In this document: positions 51,178 to 60,199 of the stretch, piece by piece
How the letters are laid out: each line of letters starts with the position of its first letter
Position numbering within the stretch: the stretch's first letter is position 1
DNA from: Methylomarinovum tepidoasis
GTDB taxonomy: Bacteria > Pseudomonadota > Gammaproteobacteria > Methylococcales > Methylothermaceae
DNA: 64,000 bases
NCBI RefSeq assembly: GCF_030294985.1
Contig: NZ_AP024718.1
Coordinates: forward strand, 2,309,001 to 2,373,000
Reading direction: 5' to 3'
The notes under the pieces: model-generated
What the model was told of the DNA's origin: nothing
The model's database searches: none
Seen by the model: the letters and a program-made list of their open reading frames with translations, nothing else
Translations under genes and position numbers: made by a program

Positions 51178-52563
51178 TCAGTTTCCGTAAAGTTGTTGCG
51201 GCAGCCAGGTGGCCAGCGCCGGCCACAGGGCCAGACCGGCCAGCAGCAGCAGCTGCAGGGCGATGAAAGGCATCACCCCCAGATAGATTTGACCGGTCTT
51301 CACCGCCGGCGGCGCCACCCCGCGCAGATAGAACAGGGAGAAGCCGAAAGGCGGCGTCAGGAACGAGGTCTGAAGGTTGAGGGCGATCATCACCCCGAGC
51401 CACACCGGGTCCAGCCCCAGGGTCAGCAGCACTGGGCCGACGATAGGCACCACCACGAAGGTGATCTCGATGAAATCGAGAACGAAACCCAGGGCGAACA
51501 TCACCGCCATCACCACCACCATGGCGCCGAAGGCCCCGCCGGGGAGTTCGGTGAGCCATTCCACCACCATCTCGTCGCCGTAGAAACCGCGGAACACCAG
51601 GGAGAACAGGGCCGCACCGATCAGGATCAGAAACACCATGCTACTGACCCGGGCGGTGCTTTGCATCACTTCGCGCAGCCGGGTCGAATCTAGCTCCCGC
51701 CGCAGCAACGCCAGCCCCAGCGCGCCCACGGCACCGACAGCGGCCGCTTCGGTGGGGGTCGCCAGCCCGCCGAGAATCGAGCCGAGCACCAGCACGATCA
51801 GCACCAGCGGCGGCAACATGCCCCGCAACACCCGCGCCAGCAGGCGGCCGTCCTGCGAACCGTCCGGCCGGGGCGGCATCCACTGCGGTTTGAACCAGGC
51901 GACGGCGACGATGAACGCCAGATACAGCCCCACCAGCACCAACCCCGGCAGCAGGGCGCCGGCGAACAGGTCCCCCACCGATACGGTCCTGGGGGCGAAC
52001 ACCCCCATCTCCAACTGGGCTTGGCTGTAGGCGGAGGAGATCACGTCCCCCAGCAGCACCAGCACGATGGAAGGGGGGATGATCTGCCCCAGGGTGCCGG
52101 AGGCGCAGATGGTGCCGCAGGCCAGGGCAGGATGGTAACCGCGCTTGAGCATCGTCGGCAACGACAGCAACCCCATGGTCACCACCGTGGCGCCGACGAT
52201 GCCGGTGCTGGCGGCCATCAGCATCCCCACCAAGGTGACGGCGATGCCCAACCCGCCACGCAGGCGCCCGAACAGGGCCGCCAAGGTATCGAGCAGCGCC
52301 TCGGCGATCCGGGCCCGCTCCAGCACCACCCCCATGAACACGAACAGAGGCACCGCCATCAGGGTCTCGTTGGTCATGATGCCGTAGAGGCGGTTGGGCA
52401 GGGCTTCGAGGAAGGTGGTGTCGAACAGATCCAGCCAGGTGCCGAGCGCGGCGAAGGCCAGTGCCGTGCCGCCTAGGGCGAAGGCCACCGGATAACCGCT
52501 CAACAGGATGACGAAGACCGCCGCGAACAACCCCAGCGCCAGATGATGCTCGCTCAGTTCCAT
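51178..52563 (-). CDS. TRAP transporter large permease (DctM-like)
   Basis: The 461-residue protein has 12 or so membrane helices with the DctM pattern: GYPVAFALGGTALAF, PLFVFMGVVLERARIAEALL, MAASTGIVGATVVTMGLLSLPTML and GTICASGTLGQIIPPSIVLVLLGD. It forms the main channel of a sodium-driven uptake system for organic acids or similar anions. The small subunit gene lies just upstream. The solute-binding protein is not in the window, so the substrate is unknown. Confidence 0.93.
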   Translation of the reverse strand: MELSEHHLALGLFAAVFVILLSGYPVAFALGGTALAFAALGTWLDLFDTTFLEALPNRLYGIMTNETLMAVPLFVFMGVVLERARIAEALLDTLAALFGRLRGGLGIAVTLVGMLMAASTGIVGATVVTMGLLSLPTMLKRGYHPALACGTICASGTLGQIIPPSIVLVLLGDVISSAYSQAQLEMGVFAPRTVSVGDLFAGALLPGLVLVGLYLAFIVAVAWFKPQWMPPRPDGSQDGRLLARVLRGMLPPLVLIVLVLGSILGGLATPTEAAAVGAVGALGLALLRRELDSTRLREVMQSTARVSSMVFLILIGAALFSLVFRGFYGDEMVVEWLTELPGGAFGAMVVVMAVMFALGFVLDFIEITFVVVPIVGPVLLTLGLDPVWLGVMIALNLQTSFLTPPFGFSLFYLRGVAPPAVKTGQIYLGVMPFIALQLLLLAGLALWPALATWLPQQLYGN

Positions 52564-52567
52564 GGCT

Positions 52568-53095
52568 TCACGCCTCCAGCGGCCGCCCGGCGATGACCGC
52601 CAGGGCCTTGAAACCCTGGGCCAGCCCCTGCAGCGCCAGCAGAACGGCGAACAGCGGAATCAGGCTCTTGAGCAGAAACACCGCCGGCAGACCGCCGGCC
52701 TCGCGGGAGGCTTCCTTCACCGCCCAGGCGGCGGCCACGTAATCCCAGGAAATCCAGGCGATGAAGGCGCACACCGGCAACAGCAGCAGCCAGGTGCCGA
52801 GCAGGTCGATCCAGGCCCGCCCCACCGGCCCCAGGCGCTGGTAGAAAATATCGACGCGCACGTGAGCGTCGTGCTTCAGGGTATAGGCGGCGGCGAGCAG
52901 AAACAGGGTCGCATGCAGATAGACCACGCTTTCCTGCAGAGCGATCCAGCCGAGCCCGAAGCCGTAACGCAGCACCACCACCAGGAAGGTGATCGCGACC
53001 ATCCCCAGGGACAGCCAGGCCACCGTCCGCCCCAGCCAGTCGCTGAAGCCATCGACGCCCTGCACGAAAGCGGCGATAATTTTCCAGAACACCAT
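52568..53095 (-). CDS. TRAP transporter small permease (DctQ-like)
   Basis: The 175-residue protein has four membrane helices and the DctQ pattern (VDGFSDWLGRTVAWLSLGMVAITFLVVVLRYGF, LHATLFLLAAAYTLKHDAHVRVDIFYQRL). It pairs with the DctM-like subunit encoded four bases downstream. It is divergent from the Lon-like gene, sharing a 61-base gap. Confidence 0.9.
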   Translation of the reverse strand: MVFWKIIAAFVQGVDGFSDWLGRTVAWLSLGMVAITFLVVVLRYGFGLGWIALQESVVYLHATLFLLAAAYTLKHDAHVRVDIFYQRLGPVGRAWIDLLGTWLLLLPVCAFIAWISWDYVAAAWAVKEASREAGGLPAVFLLKSLIPLFAVLLALQGLAQGFKALAVIAGRPLEA

Positions 53096-53156
53096 TGCGC
53101 CAATTCGCCATTTGCAAAATGGCGCCCATTATACCGGGAAAAGGAAATCCGCCTCC

Positions 53157-55538
53157 ATGACCACACCCAAACACTCCACCCTGCCGGCCGACGCCCTGCG
53201 CCCGCCCCGGCCAGACCTGGATTTCGCCACCACCGCCGAGCTGGAGCCCCTGGAAGGCATCCTGGGCCAGACCCGGGCGGAGACCGCGCTGCGTTTCGCC
53301 ATCGCCATGGACCGGGGTGGTTATCACGCCTTCGTCGCCGGCGAGACCGGCAGCGGCCGGCTGACCCTGGCCCGGACCCTGGCGGGCGAAACCGCCCGCC
53401 GGCGCCCCGCCCCCGACGACTGGATATACCTCAACAATTTCGACGACCCGCGCCAGCCTCTGGCGGTCGCCCTGCCCGCCGGCCGCAGCCGGGAATTCGC
53501 CGCCGCCATCGACAACCTGATCGACAAGCTGCTGGACACCTTCCCGGCGGCCTTCGAAAGCCCTTCCTACCAGCGCCGCCGCCACCGCATCGAACGCGAA
53601 TTCAACCAAAAGTACGACCAGGCGATCCGCCAGGTGGAACGGCGGGCGCTGGAGAAGAACATCGCCGTGTTCCGTGACGGTGACTCGATCACCTTCACCC
53701 CCCTGAAGGACGGCGTCCCCCTGGACGACGCCCAGTTCGCCCAGATGCCCGAGGCCGAGCGCGAGGCCTTCGACCGGACCGTCAGCGAGCTGGAGGACTA
53801 TCTGGCCGACCTTCTCGCTGAGCTGCCCCAGTGGCGCCGGGAAGCGGCGGAGAAACAGCGGCGTCTCGATCAGGAAGTCATCCGTCAGGCCATCGAGCCA
53901 CTGCTGCACCCGCTGGAGGAACGCTACCGCGACATCGAAGGGCTGACACGCTATTTCCAGACCCTGCGCCGGGATCTGGAACAGACCGCCCAGGAAAAGC
54001 TCGGCAACGAGCAGTTGGGCGAGACCGACAAGCGCCGCCTGCTGCAGGAAAGCTACGCGCCCAACCTGCTGGTCACCCACGCGGCTGACGGCGGCGCGCC
54101 GGTGATCTTCGAACCCCATCCCAACTTCCCCAACCTCTTCGGCCACATCGAGTACGTCGCCGAACAGGGGGTGATCGAAACCAACCACCGCATGATCTAC
54201 GCCGGCGCCCTGCACCAGGCCAACGGCGGCTACCTGCTGGTGGAGGTGGACAAGCTGCTGGCCGAACCCCTGGTGTGGCCGGCCCTGAAGCGGGCCCTGC
54301 GCCGCCGCCTGCTGGTGATCGAACGCGCCCTCAACGAACCGGTCACCCTGCTGCCGGCCACCCTCAACCCCGAACCGATCCCCCTGGCGGTCAAGGTGGT
54401 GCTGATCGGGGAGCGGGCGCATTACGAGCTGCTTCAGTCCCTGGACCCGGAATTCGGCGAGATTTTCAAGATCCTGGCCGACTTCGACGACGACTTTCCC
54501 CGCGACCCGGCCACCGTCCGCACCTTCGCCCGCTTTCTCGCCCACCAGTCCCGGGCACTGCAAACCGCCCCGCTCACCGCCGCTGCGGTGACCCGGCTGC
54601 TGAACTTCAGCTCGCGGCTGGCGGAAAACCAGCGCAAGCTCTCGGCCCGGCTGGCGGAGGTCTGCGACCTGCTGGCCGAGTCGGAGTGGTGGCGCACCCG
54701 GGACTCGGCCCCTCACATCGACGCCGTCCACGTGGAACGGGCCGTCGCCGCCGAGGAGGAACGCGAGGGGCGGCTGGCGCAAGTGATCCTGGAGGAGATC
54801 CTCGACGGCACCCTGCTCATCGCCACCGCCGGCAGCGCAGTGGGGCAGATCAACGGCCTGACGGTGTTCGAGACCGGCACCTTCAGCTTCGGCACCCCGG
54901 CGCGGATCACCGCCACCGTCTATCCCGGCTCCAAGGGCATCGTCGATATCGAGCGCGAGGCCAATCTGGGCCAGTCGATCCACTCCAAGGGGGTGATGAT
55001 CCTGTCGGGCTATCTCGGCTCCAAATACGCCCAGCAATTTCCCTTCGCCATCTCCGCCCATATCGCCCTGGAGCAGTCCTACGGCTACATCGACGGCGAC
55101 AGCGCCGCCCTGGCGGAGGTCAGCGCCCTGATCTCCGCCCTCACCCACCTGCCGATCCGCCAGTGCCTGGCGGTCACCGGTTCCCTCAACCAATACGGCG
55201 AGGTCCAGGCGGTGGGCGGCGTCAACGAGAAGATCGAGGGTTTCTTCCGGGTCTGCCGCGCCCGCGGCCTCGACGGCAGCCACGGAATCATTCTCCCCCG
55301 GGCCAACCGCGACGATCTGGTGCTCAAGGACGAGGTGATCGAGGCGGTGGCCGCCGGCCGCTTTCACCTCTATCCGGTCACCTGCGTGGATCAGGCCCTG
55401 GAGATCCTCATCGGCCGCCCGGCCGGCACCCCGGACGCGGAAGGCAACTATCCGCCCGATTCCATCAACGGCCGGGCCGTCGCCCGGCTCAAGGAGATCG
55501 CCGAACTCTACGACCACGAGGACAAGGCTGAAGGCTGA
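53157..55538 (+). CDS. Lon-family (S16) AAA protease, LonB/YcbZ-like
   Basis: The 793-residue protein has an N-terminal ATPase region (FVAGETGSGRLTLARTL: the Walker A Lys is Arg68), a long coiled-coil insertion (about 130-300), an ATPase second half (GYLLVEVDKLLAEPLVWPALKRAL) and a C-terminal S16 protease domain. The catalytic Ser is in GDSAALAEVSALISAL and the Lys in GGVNEKIEGFF. This is the COG1067 type. An Arg in Walker A is, as I recall, usual for this subfamily, so weak or absent ATP hydrolysis is likely. Its targets are unknown. Confidence 0.9.
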   Translation: MTTPKHSTLPADALRPPRPDLDFATTAELEPLEGILGQTRAETALRFAIAMDRGGYHAFVAGETGSGRLTLARTLAGETARRRPAPDDWIYLNNFDDPRQPLAVALPAGRSREFAAAIDNLIDKLLDTFPAAFESPSYQRRRHRIEREFNQKYDQAIRQVERRALEKNIAVFRDGDSITFTPLKDGVPLDDAQFAQMPEAEREAFDRTVSELEDYLADLLAELPQWRREAAEKQRRLDQEVIRQAIEPLLHPLEERYRDIEGLTRYFQTLRRDLEQTAQEKLGNEQLGETDKRRLLQESYAPNLLVTHAADGGAPVIFEPHPNFPNLFGHIEYVAEQGVIETNHRMIYAGALHQANGGYLLVEVDKLLAEPLVWPALKRALRRRLLVIERALNEPVTLLPATLNPEPIPLAVKVVLIGERAHYELLQSLDPEFGEIFKILADFDDDFPRDPATVRTFARFLAHQSRALQTAPLTAAAVTRLLNFSSRLAENQRKLSARLAEVCDLLAESEWWRTRDSAPHIDAVHVERAVAAEEEREGRLAQVILEEILDGTLLIATAGSAVGQINGLTVFETGTFSFGTPARITATVYPGSKGIVDIEREANLGQSIHSKGVMILSGYLGSKYAQQFPFAISAHIALEQSYGYIDGDSAALAEVSALISALTHLPIRQCLAVTGSLNQYGEVQAVGGVNEKIEGFFRVCRARGLDGSHGIILPRANRDDLVLKDEVIEAVAAGRFHLYPVTCVDQALEILIGRPAGTPDAEGNYPPDSINGRAVARLKEIAELYDHEDKAEG

Positions 55539-55588
55539 GGGGGTATGCTAAAATGCCGCCAGATCAACCGTCAGCGTTTCCTCCATCC

Positions 55589-56080
55589 ATGCGCCCGTTC
55601 GTCATTCTGCTGCTGTTTCTGGGGCTGACCGCCTGCGCCAACCTCTCCACCTTCGAACAACCCCGGGTCACGGTCACCGACGTGCACCTGCGCGGCAGCC
55701 ATCTCCTGGCCCAGGAGTTTCTGGTCACCCTGCGCATCGACAACCCCAACAAGTACGGCTTCGATGTCAATGGCGTGGCCGCCGACGTGCTCATCAACGG
55801 CCAGCCGCTGGCGCGCGGGCTGAGCAACCGGGCAGTGCACGTTCCCGGCTTCGGCAGCGCCGACATCACCCTGGCGGCCACCGTCAGCACCCCGGCACTG
55901 TTGCAGCAACTGATCCAGCTCGGCACCCATCAGGGGCTGGAATACGAGATCCGCGGCCACCTCAACGTCGGCCGTGACTGGCTGCGCGACATCCGCGTTC
56001 CCTTCGAGGAACACGGCAACCTGGATTTCTGGCGTTTCATCGACGAACAGGCGATCCCCCGTCCCCTGACCCCCGAGTGA
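55589..56080 (+). CDS. LEA type 2 (WHy-domain) lipoprotein
   Basis: The 163-residue protein has a lipoprotein signal (FVILLLFLGLTAC) and a LEA14/WHy domain (LAQEFLVTLRIDNPNKYGFDVNGVAADVLINGQPLARG), with the NPN/NPxxxxF-type turn. Such proteins occur in Pseudomonas and relatives and may protect the envelope under drying or stress; evidence in bacteria is thin. It precedes the radical SAM gene with a TGATG overlap. ATG 55589 was chosen for the signal peptide. Confidence 0.8.
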   Translation: MRPFVILLLFLGLTACANLSTFEQPRVTVTDVHLRGSHLLAQEFLVTLRIDNPNKYGFDVNGVAADVLINGQPLARGLSNRAVHVPGFGSADITLAATVSTPALLQQLIQLGTHQGLEYEIRGHLNVGRDWLRDIRVPFEEHGNLDFWRFIDEQAIPRPLTPE

Positions 56081-56931
56081 TGGCCGTTCCGCTGCGCATC
56101 GACGACCACCGCCGCGACAGCGCCGGCTTCACCTACGTCTATCCGGTGGTGTCACGCCGGGCCGGCGGGGTCTCCATCGGCATCAACTTCAATCCCAACA
56201 ACGCCTGCAACTGGCGCTGCATCTATTGCCAGGTCCCCGGACTCAGACGCGGCGCCGCGCCTCCGCTGGACCACGCCCGCCTGCGGCACGAACTTGAGGC
56301 CATGCTCGACAGCATCGTCCACGGCGATTTCTACCGCCGTTTCCAGGTGCCTGCGTCCCACCGCCGGATCTGCGACGTCGCCATCTCCGGCAACGGCGAG
56401 CCGACCACGCTCAAGGATTTCGGCGCCGCCATCGACACCGTGCTGACCACCCTGGCGGACTATCCGCTGCTCGGCCTGGCCCGGGTCATCATCAGCAACG
56501 GCAGCCGGATTCACCATCCCGCCGTACAGCGTGGGCTCGCGCGCTGGGGCCGGGCCGGAGGCGTGCTGTGGTTCAAGCTCGACCGGGCGACGAGCGCCGG
56601 CATCGCCCGGGTGAACCAGGTCCGTCTTTCCCCGCGACAGATCCTGGATCGGCTGGAACAGGCGGCCGGCCTGTGCCCGGTCTGGATCCAGACCTGCTGG
56701 TTCGCCCTCGACGGCCACCCGCCCCCGCCGCAGGAACGGCAGGCCTATCTGGAACTGCTGGCGCAGGCCAAACGCCGCGGCCTGCCCCTCGAGGGCGTTC
56801 TCCTGTACGGCCTGGCCCGCCCCTCCCAGCAACCGCAGGCGTCCCGGCTGTCGCGGCTGCCGGCGGAAATCCTGGAGGAACTGGCCGCCGCCATCCGCCG
56901 CTGCGGCTGGCCGGTCAAGGTGACCCCCTAA
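56080..56931 (+). CDS. radical SAM protein of unknown specificity
   Basis: The 283-residue enzyme has the iron-sulfur Cys triad Cys43, Cys47 and Cys50 (NNACNWRCIYCQVPG, CxxxCxxC), then SGNGEPT and a VIISNGSRI segment, marking a radical SAM core. This arrangement resembles the wyosine-type and COG0731 families, which modify nucleic acids or proteins; I cannot name the substrate. It overlaps the LEA-type lipoprotein gene. GTG 56077 is an alternative start. Confidence 0.85.
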   Translation: MAVPLRIDDHRRDSAGFTYVYPVVSRRAGGVSIGINFNPNNACNWRCIYCQVPGLRRGAAPPLDHARLRHELEAMLDSIVHGDFYRRFQVPASHRRICDVAISGNGEPTTLKDFGAAIDTVLTTLADYPLLGLARVIISNGSRIHHPAVQRGLARWGRAGGVLWFKLDRATSAGIARVNQVRLSPRQILDRLEQAAGLCPVWIQTCWFALDGHPPPPQERQAYLELLAQAKRRGLPLEGVLLYGLARPSQQPQASRLSRLPAEILEELAAAIRRCGWPVKVTP

Positions 56932-56989
56932 ACCCTTCGAAACAAGTGGTATTATGCTCTCCGTTTCGACACCCAGCCGAGGAAACATC

Positions 56990-57934
56990 ATGGAACACAA
57001 AGTCTTCATTCACACCAATCACAAGCAGTGGCTCGGTGCTGTGGTCGCCGCCTACAGCATGAAGCGCAACTCCCCCAACGCCGACAAGTTCGAGGTGGAG
57101 ATCATCCATCACAAGGATTATCCCTGGCTCCACCAGCGCGAAGGCCAGGAATATCTGCGCGACGGTCAGAGACGGGTCTGGCTCAACGACGATCTGCAGT
57201 CCTTCACCCCGCTGCGGTTCATGCCGCCGCAACTGATGAACTATCAGGGCCGCGCGGTGGTGGTCGATCCCGACGTGTTCGCCGTCGGCGACGTGTGGGA
57301 GCTGCTCAGCCGCGACATGGGCGACGCCGGCATCCTATGCCGTCCCCGCACCGGCAAGAAGGGCAAGGAGGGGTGCCTGGCCAGCAGCGTGATGCTGCTC
57401 GACAACGCCAAGCTGACCCACTGGAAGCCGGAGGAAACCTTCGCCAAGCTGTTCGAGTTCGAGGTCGACTACATGGACTGGATCTGCCTCAAACTGGAAC
57501 CGCGCGAGCTCATCGAGCTGTTCGAGGACGAGTGGAACGACTTCGACCGCCTCACTCCCAAGACCAAGATGCTCCACACCACCAAGCGCAAGACCCAACC
57601 CTGGAAGACCGGTCTGCCGGTGGACTTCCGCCCCGCGGAAAAGAAGAACCTCTGGGGACTGCTGCTGCGCGCCCGCCGCCACCTATTCGGTGAGTATGCT
57701 TTCCTCGGCCACTATAAGCCCCACCCCGATCCCAACATCGAGCGCTATTTCTTCGGCCTGGTGAAAGAATGCCTGGAAAACGGCCTGGTCACCGAGGATG
57801 ACATCCGCCGCGAGATGGCGCAGAACCACGTGCGCCACGACGCCTTCGAAGTCCTCGAACGCATCGAGCCGCTGGCGCCGCCGCCGGGACATCCGCTGGG
57901 CTGGGACAGCGCGGCCCAGAAGCAGGCCGCCTAG
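56990..57934 (+). CDS. glycosyltransferase family 8-like protein
   Basis: The 314-residue protein begins VFIHTNHKQWLGAVVAAYSMKRN, resembling the start of GT8 GT-A enzymes. The segment AVVVDPDVFAVGDVWELLS stands where GT8 enzymes have their DxD metal motif (here DPD) and the following GDVxEL stretch. The C-terminal third is unlike well-known members. It probably transfers a sugar to an unknown acceptor. The ribosome site CCGAGGAAAC precedes ATG 56990. Its stop overlaps the stop of the convergent ELM1-like gene. Confidence 0.65.
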   Translation: MEHKVFIHTNHKQWLGAVVAAYSMKRNSPNADKFEVEIIHHKDYPWLHQREGQEYLRDGQRRVWLNDDLQSFTPLRFMPPQLMNYQGRAVVVDPDVFAVGDVWELLSRDMGDAGILCRPRTGKKGKEGCLASSVMLLDNAKLTHWKPEETFAKLFEFEVDYMDWICLKLEPRELIELFEDEWNDFDRLTPKTKMLHTTKRKTQPWKTGLPVDFRPAEKKNLWGLLLRARRHLFGEYAFLGHYKPHPDPNIERYFFGLVKECLENGLVTEDDIRREMAQNHVRHDAFEVLERIEPLAPPPGHPLGWDSAAQKQAA

Positions 57935-59010
57935 GCCAGCAGGGCTTTCACCCGCGCCGCCGTCCGCGCCAGTTCGTCCGGCAGCGACGGCGGCGTCCGT
58001 CGGAACGTCTCGCCGAGCCAGGCGGCATGACCGCCGTCGATCAGGGCCCGGTGCATGGGGCGGATGTCCCGGCGCAGGCGCTGCGGCGCCAATCGCAGCG
58101 CTAGATCGCTGCGCCAAGCCTTGAGCCGGCGGCGGTGCCACCACGGCAATCGCGGGAGGATGGGGGCATCCGGGCGCATCGCCCAGCGGCCGTACCCGAA
58201 GGGAAAGAGGAACACCGGCCGGCCGCTGGCGCAAGCTTCGGTGATCATGGAGATGCTGTCGCCGGTGACCACGACCGCCTCGGCCAGTCCCAGAAAAGCC
58301 CGGTAGGGATTGTCGCCCTGGCCGTAGCGGTGAAGCCGCATCGGCACCGTCACGGCCGCCTCGAAGGCGGAAACGGCCTCCGCCGACGTGCGGGCGCTGG
58401 TGGTCACCAGCAAGGAAGCTCTTTGCGCTGCTGCCAGCTGACTGACCTGACGGGCCAGCTGCCGGGCCGCGGCGGTATCGAACAGATACGGACCACTGTC
58501 GCCCCCCAGCAGCACGGTGACGAACGGCCCCGGCACCTGCAGACGGGGACGCCAGCGCTCGGCCTCCCGCCGCAGTACCGCCCGATCCAGATCGTACAGC
58601 GGCAGGGTGTTGACCAGGACGTTGTCCCGGGCCGGCAGCCGATACTGCGGCGTGGTGACGATGAGATCGAAACGGGCCAACGACGCCCAGGGGCGGCCCA
58701 CATGGACGATCCGCACCGGCTTGCCGGCCTGCTTTTGAATCCACAATGCAACGGCTTCGTTGCGGCGGCCGGCGGTGAGCACCAGATCGGGCCAGGGCGG
58801 AACCAGCAGATCGCTGCGGCGCCGGTCGATGCCCGCCAGCGTGGCCCCAAAGCGCCCCACCAGCAGTTCATAGGGACGGTAGGCCAGGCGTTTGACCTCG
58901 TAAGGCCAGCCCAGAGCCTGCGCCAGGGCCAGAAGCTGGGCGTTGTCCCCGGCCTTGTGGCCGCACAGCAGCCAGACCCGCGGGAGGGATGGGGTATAAT
59001 TCTCTACCAT
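57931..59010 (-). CDS. ELM1/GtrOC1-family protein
   Basis: The 359-residue protein has the pattern of the ELM1 (mitochondrial fission protein-like) family: VWLLCGHKAGDNAQLLALAQALG, DLVLTAGRRNEAVALWIQKQ, GPFVTVLLGGDSGPYLFD and VVTGDSISMITEACASGRPVFLFPF. The last is like a GT-B nucleotide-sugar site. Bacterial members are thought to be glycosyltransferases. Its ATG is 18 bases from the divergent substrate-binding protein gene, so the two may share a regulatory region. Confidence 0.82.
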   Translation of the reverse strand: MVENYTPSLPRVWLLCGHKAGDNAQLLALAQALGWPYEVKRLAYRPYELLVGRFGATLAGIDRRRSDLLVPPWPDLVLTAGRRNEAVALWIQKQAGKPVRIVHVGRPWASLARFDLIVTTPQYRLPARDNVLVNTLPLYDLDRAVLRREAERWRPRLQVPGPFVTVLLGGDSGPYLFDTAAARQLARQVSQLAAAQRASLLVTTSARTSAEAVSAFEAAVTVPMRLHRYGQGDNPYRAFLGLAEAVVVTGDSISMITEACASGRPVFLFPFGYGRWAMRPDAPILPRLPWWHRRRLKAWRSDLALRLAPQRLRRDIRPMHRALIDGGHAAWLGETFRRTPPSLPDELARTAARVKALLA

Positions 59011-59028
59011 TTCACTGGGATTGGATTC

Positions 59029-60195
59029 ATGTTGCGGATCGCCACCCTGCTGCTGGGACTGCTTCTCGCCTGCGGCGTTCAGGCCGAAGCCGTCGTCCAC
59101 ATCGCCTTCCTCGGCAAGAAACCGGAGGACATCCGCCCCGCCACCGCCAACCTGGAGCCGGTCTATGCCGACGTCGGCCTCAAGGGGGCGGAACTGGGCA
59201 TCGAGGACGACAACACCACCGGCCGCTTCACCGGTCAGCGCTTCCGCCTGCTGGGCGCCGTGCTCGGCCGGGGCGAGGACCCGCAACGGGCGCTCTATTT
59301 CCTGCTCAAGGAAGGCTACCGCCACGTCGTCGTCAATCTGCCCGCCGCCGATCTGCTGGCCCTGGCGGACATGGAGGGGGCAGAAAATATTCTATTGTAC
59401 AATGCCGGCGCCTACGACGACGCCCTGCGGGGTCGCCAGTGCCGCGCCAACGTCCTCCACACCCTCCCCAGCCACGCCATGCGCGCCGACGCCCTGGGGC
59501 AGTACCTGAAGAAAAAGCGCTGGGAAGACTGGTTCCTAGTGCCCGGTACCCGTGAGCAGGATCTGCGCTTCGCCGCCGCCCTCAAACGCACCGCCAGGCG
59601 TTTCGGGCTGGAGATCGTCGCCGAGAAGCCCTGGACCTACGGTTTCGACGCCCGCCGCACCGCCCAGTCCCTGGTGGCCACCTTCACCCAGGGAGTCGAT
59701 TACGACATCCTGCTGGTGGCCGACGAGGCCGGCCTGTTCGGCGACTATTTCCCCTACCGCACCTGGCTGCCGCGGCCAGTGGCCGGCACCCAGGGGCTGG
59801 TGGCCACCGCCTGGCATCCAGCCCATGAGCAATGGGGCGCGGTGCAGCTGCAGAACCGCTTCCGCGAGCACGCCGGCCGCTGGATGAAACCGCGCGACTA
59901 CGCCGCCTGGCTGGCGGTGCGGGCCATCGGCGAGGCCACCACCCGCACCCAAAGCGCCGATTTCGCCAAAATCCGGGAATTTCTCCTGAGCGACCGGCTG
60001 GCGCTTGCCGGCTTCAAGGGGCGGCCGCTATCCTTCCGCAAGTGGAACGGCCAGCTGCGCCAGCCGATCCTGCTGTCCGGCCCCCGGGCGGTGGTGGCAG
60101 TGGCGCCGTTGGAGGGCTTCCTGCATCCGGTCAATGAAATGGACACCCTGGGATACGACGAGCGGGAATCTAGCTGCCATTTAGTGAGGAATTGA
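59029..60195 (+). CDS. PQQ-associated ABC transporter substrate-binding protein
   Basis: The 388-residue protein has a signal peptide (IATLLLGLLLACGVQAEA) and a type I periplasmic-binding fold with HIAFLGKKPEDIRPATANLEPV and GKGAELGIEDDNTTGRF-like GAELGIEDDNTTGRF. This is the family that accompanies quinoprotein alcohol dehydrogenases (TIGR03863-like). It is the first gene of a set with a beta-propeller, an ATPase and a permease. The ligand is unknown. The set is thought to be needed for PQQ-dependent alcohol use, fitting a methanotroph. Confidence 0.85.
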   Translation: MLRIATLLLGLLLACGVQAEAVVHIAFLGKKPEDIRPATANLEPVYADVGLKGAELGIEDDNTTGRFTGQRFRLLGAVLGRGEDPQRALYFLLKEGYRHVVVNLPAADLLALADMEGAENILLYNAGAYDDALRGRQCRANVLHTLPSHAMRADALGQYLKKKRWEDWFLVPGTREQDLRFAAALKRTARRFGLEIVAEKPWTYGFDARRTAQSLVATFTQGVDYDILLVADEAGLFGDYFPYRTWLPRPVAGTQGLVATAWHPAHEQWGAVQLQNRFREHAGRWMKPRDYAAWLAVRAIGEATTRTQSADFAKIREFLLSDRLALAGFKGRPLSFRKWNGQLRQPILLSGPRAVVAVAPLEGFLHPVNEMDTLGYDERESSCHLVRN

Positions 60196-60199
60196 TCCC

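Noticed and set aside
53337-53360. Loss of function of the Lon-like protease because Walker A Lys is Arg
   Set aside because: As I recall, this Arg is common in the COG1067 subfamily, so it is not evidence of decay.
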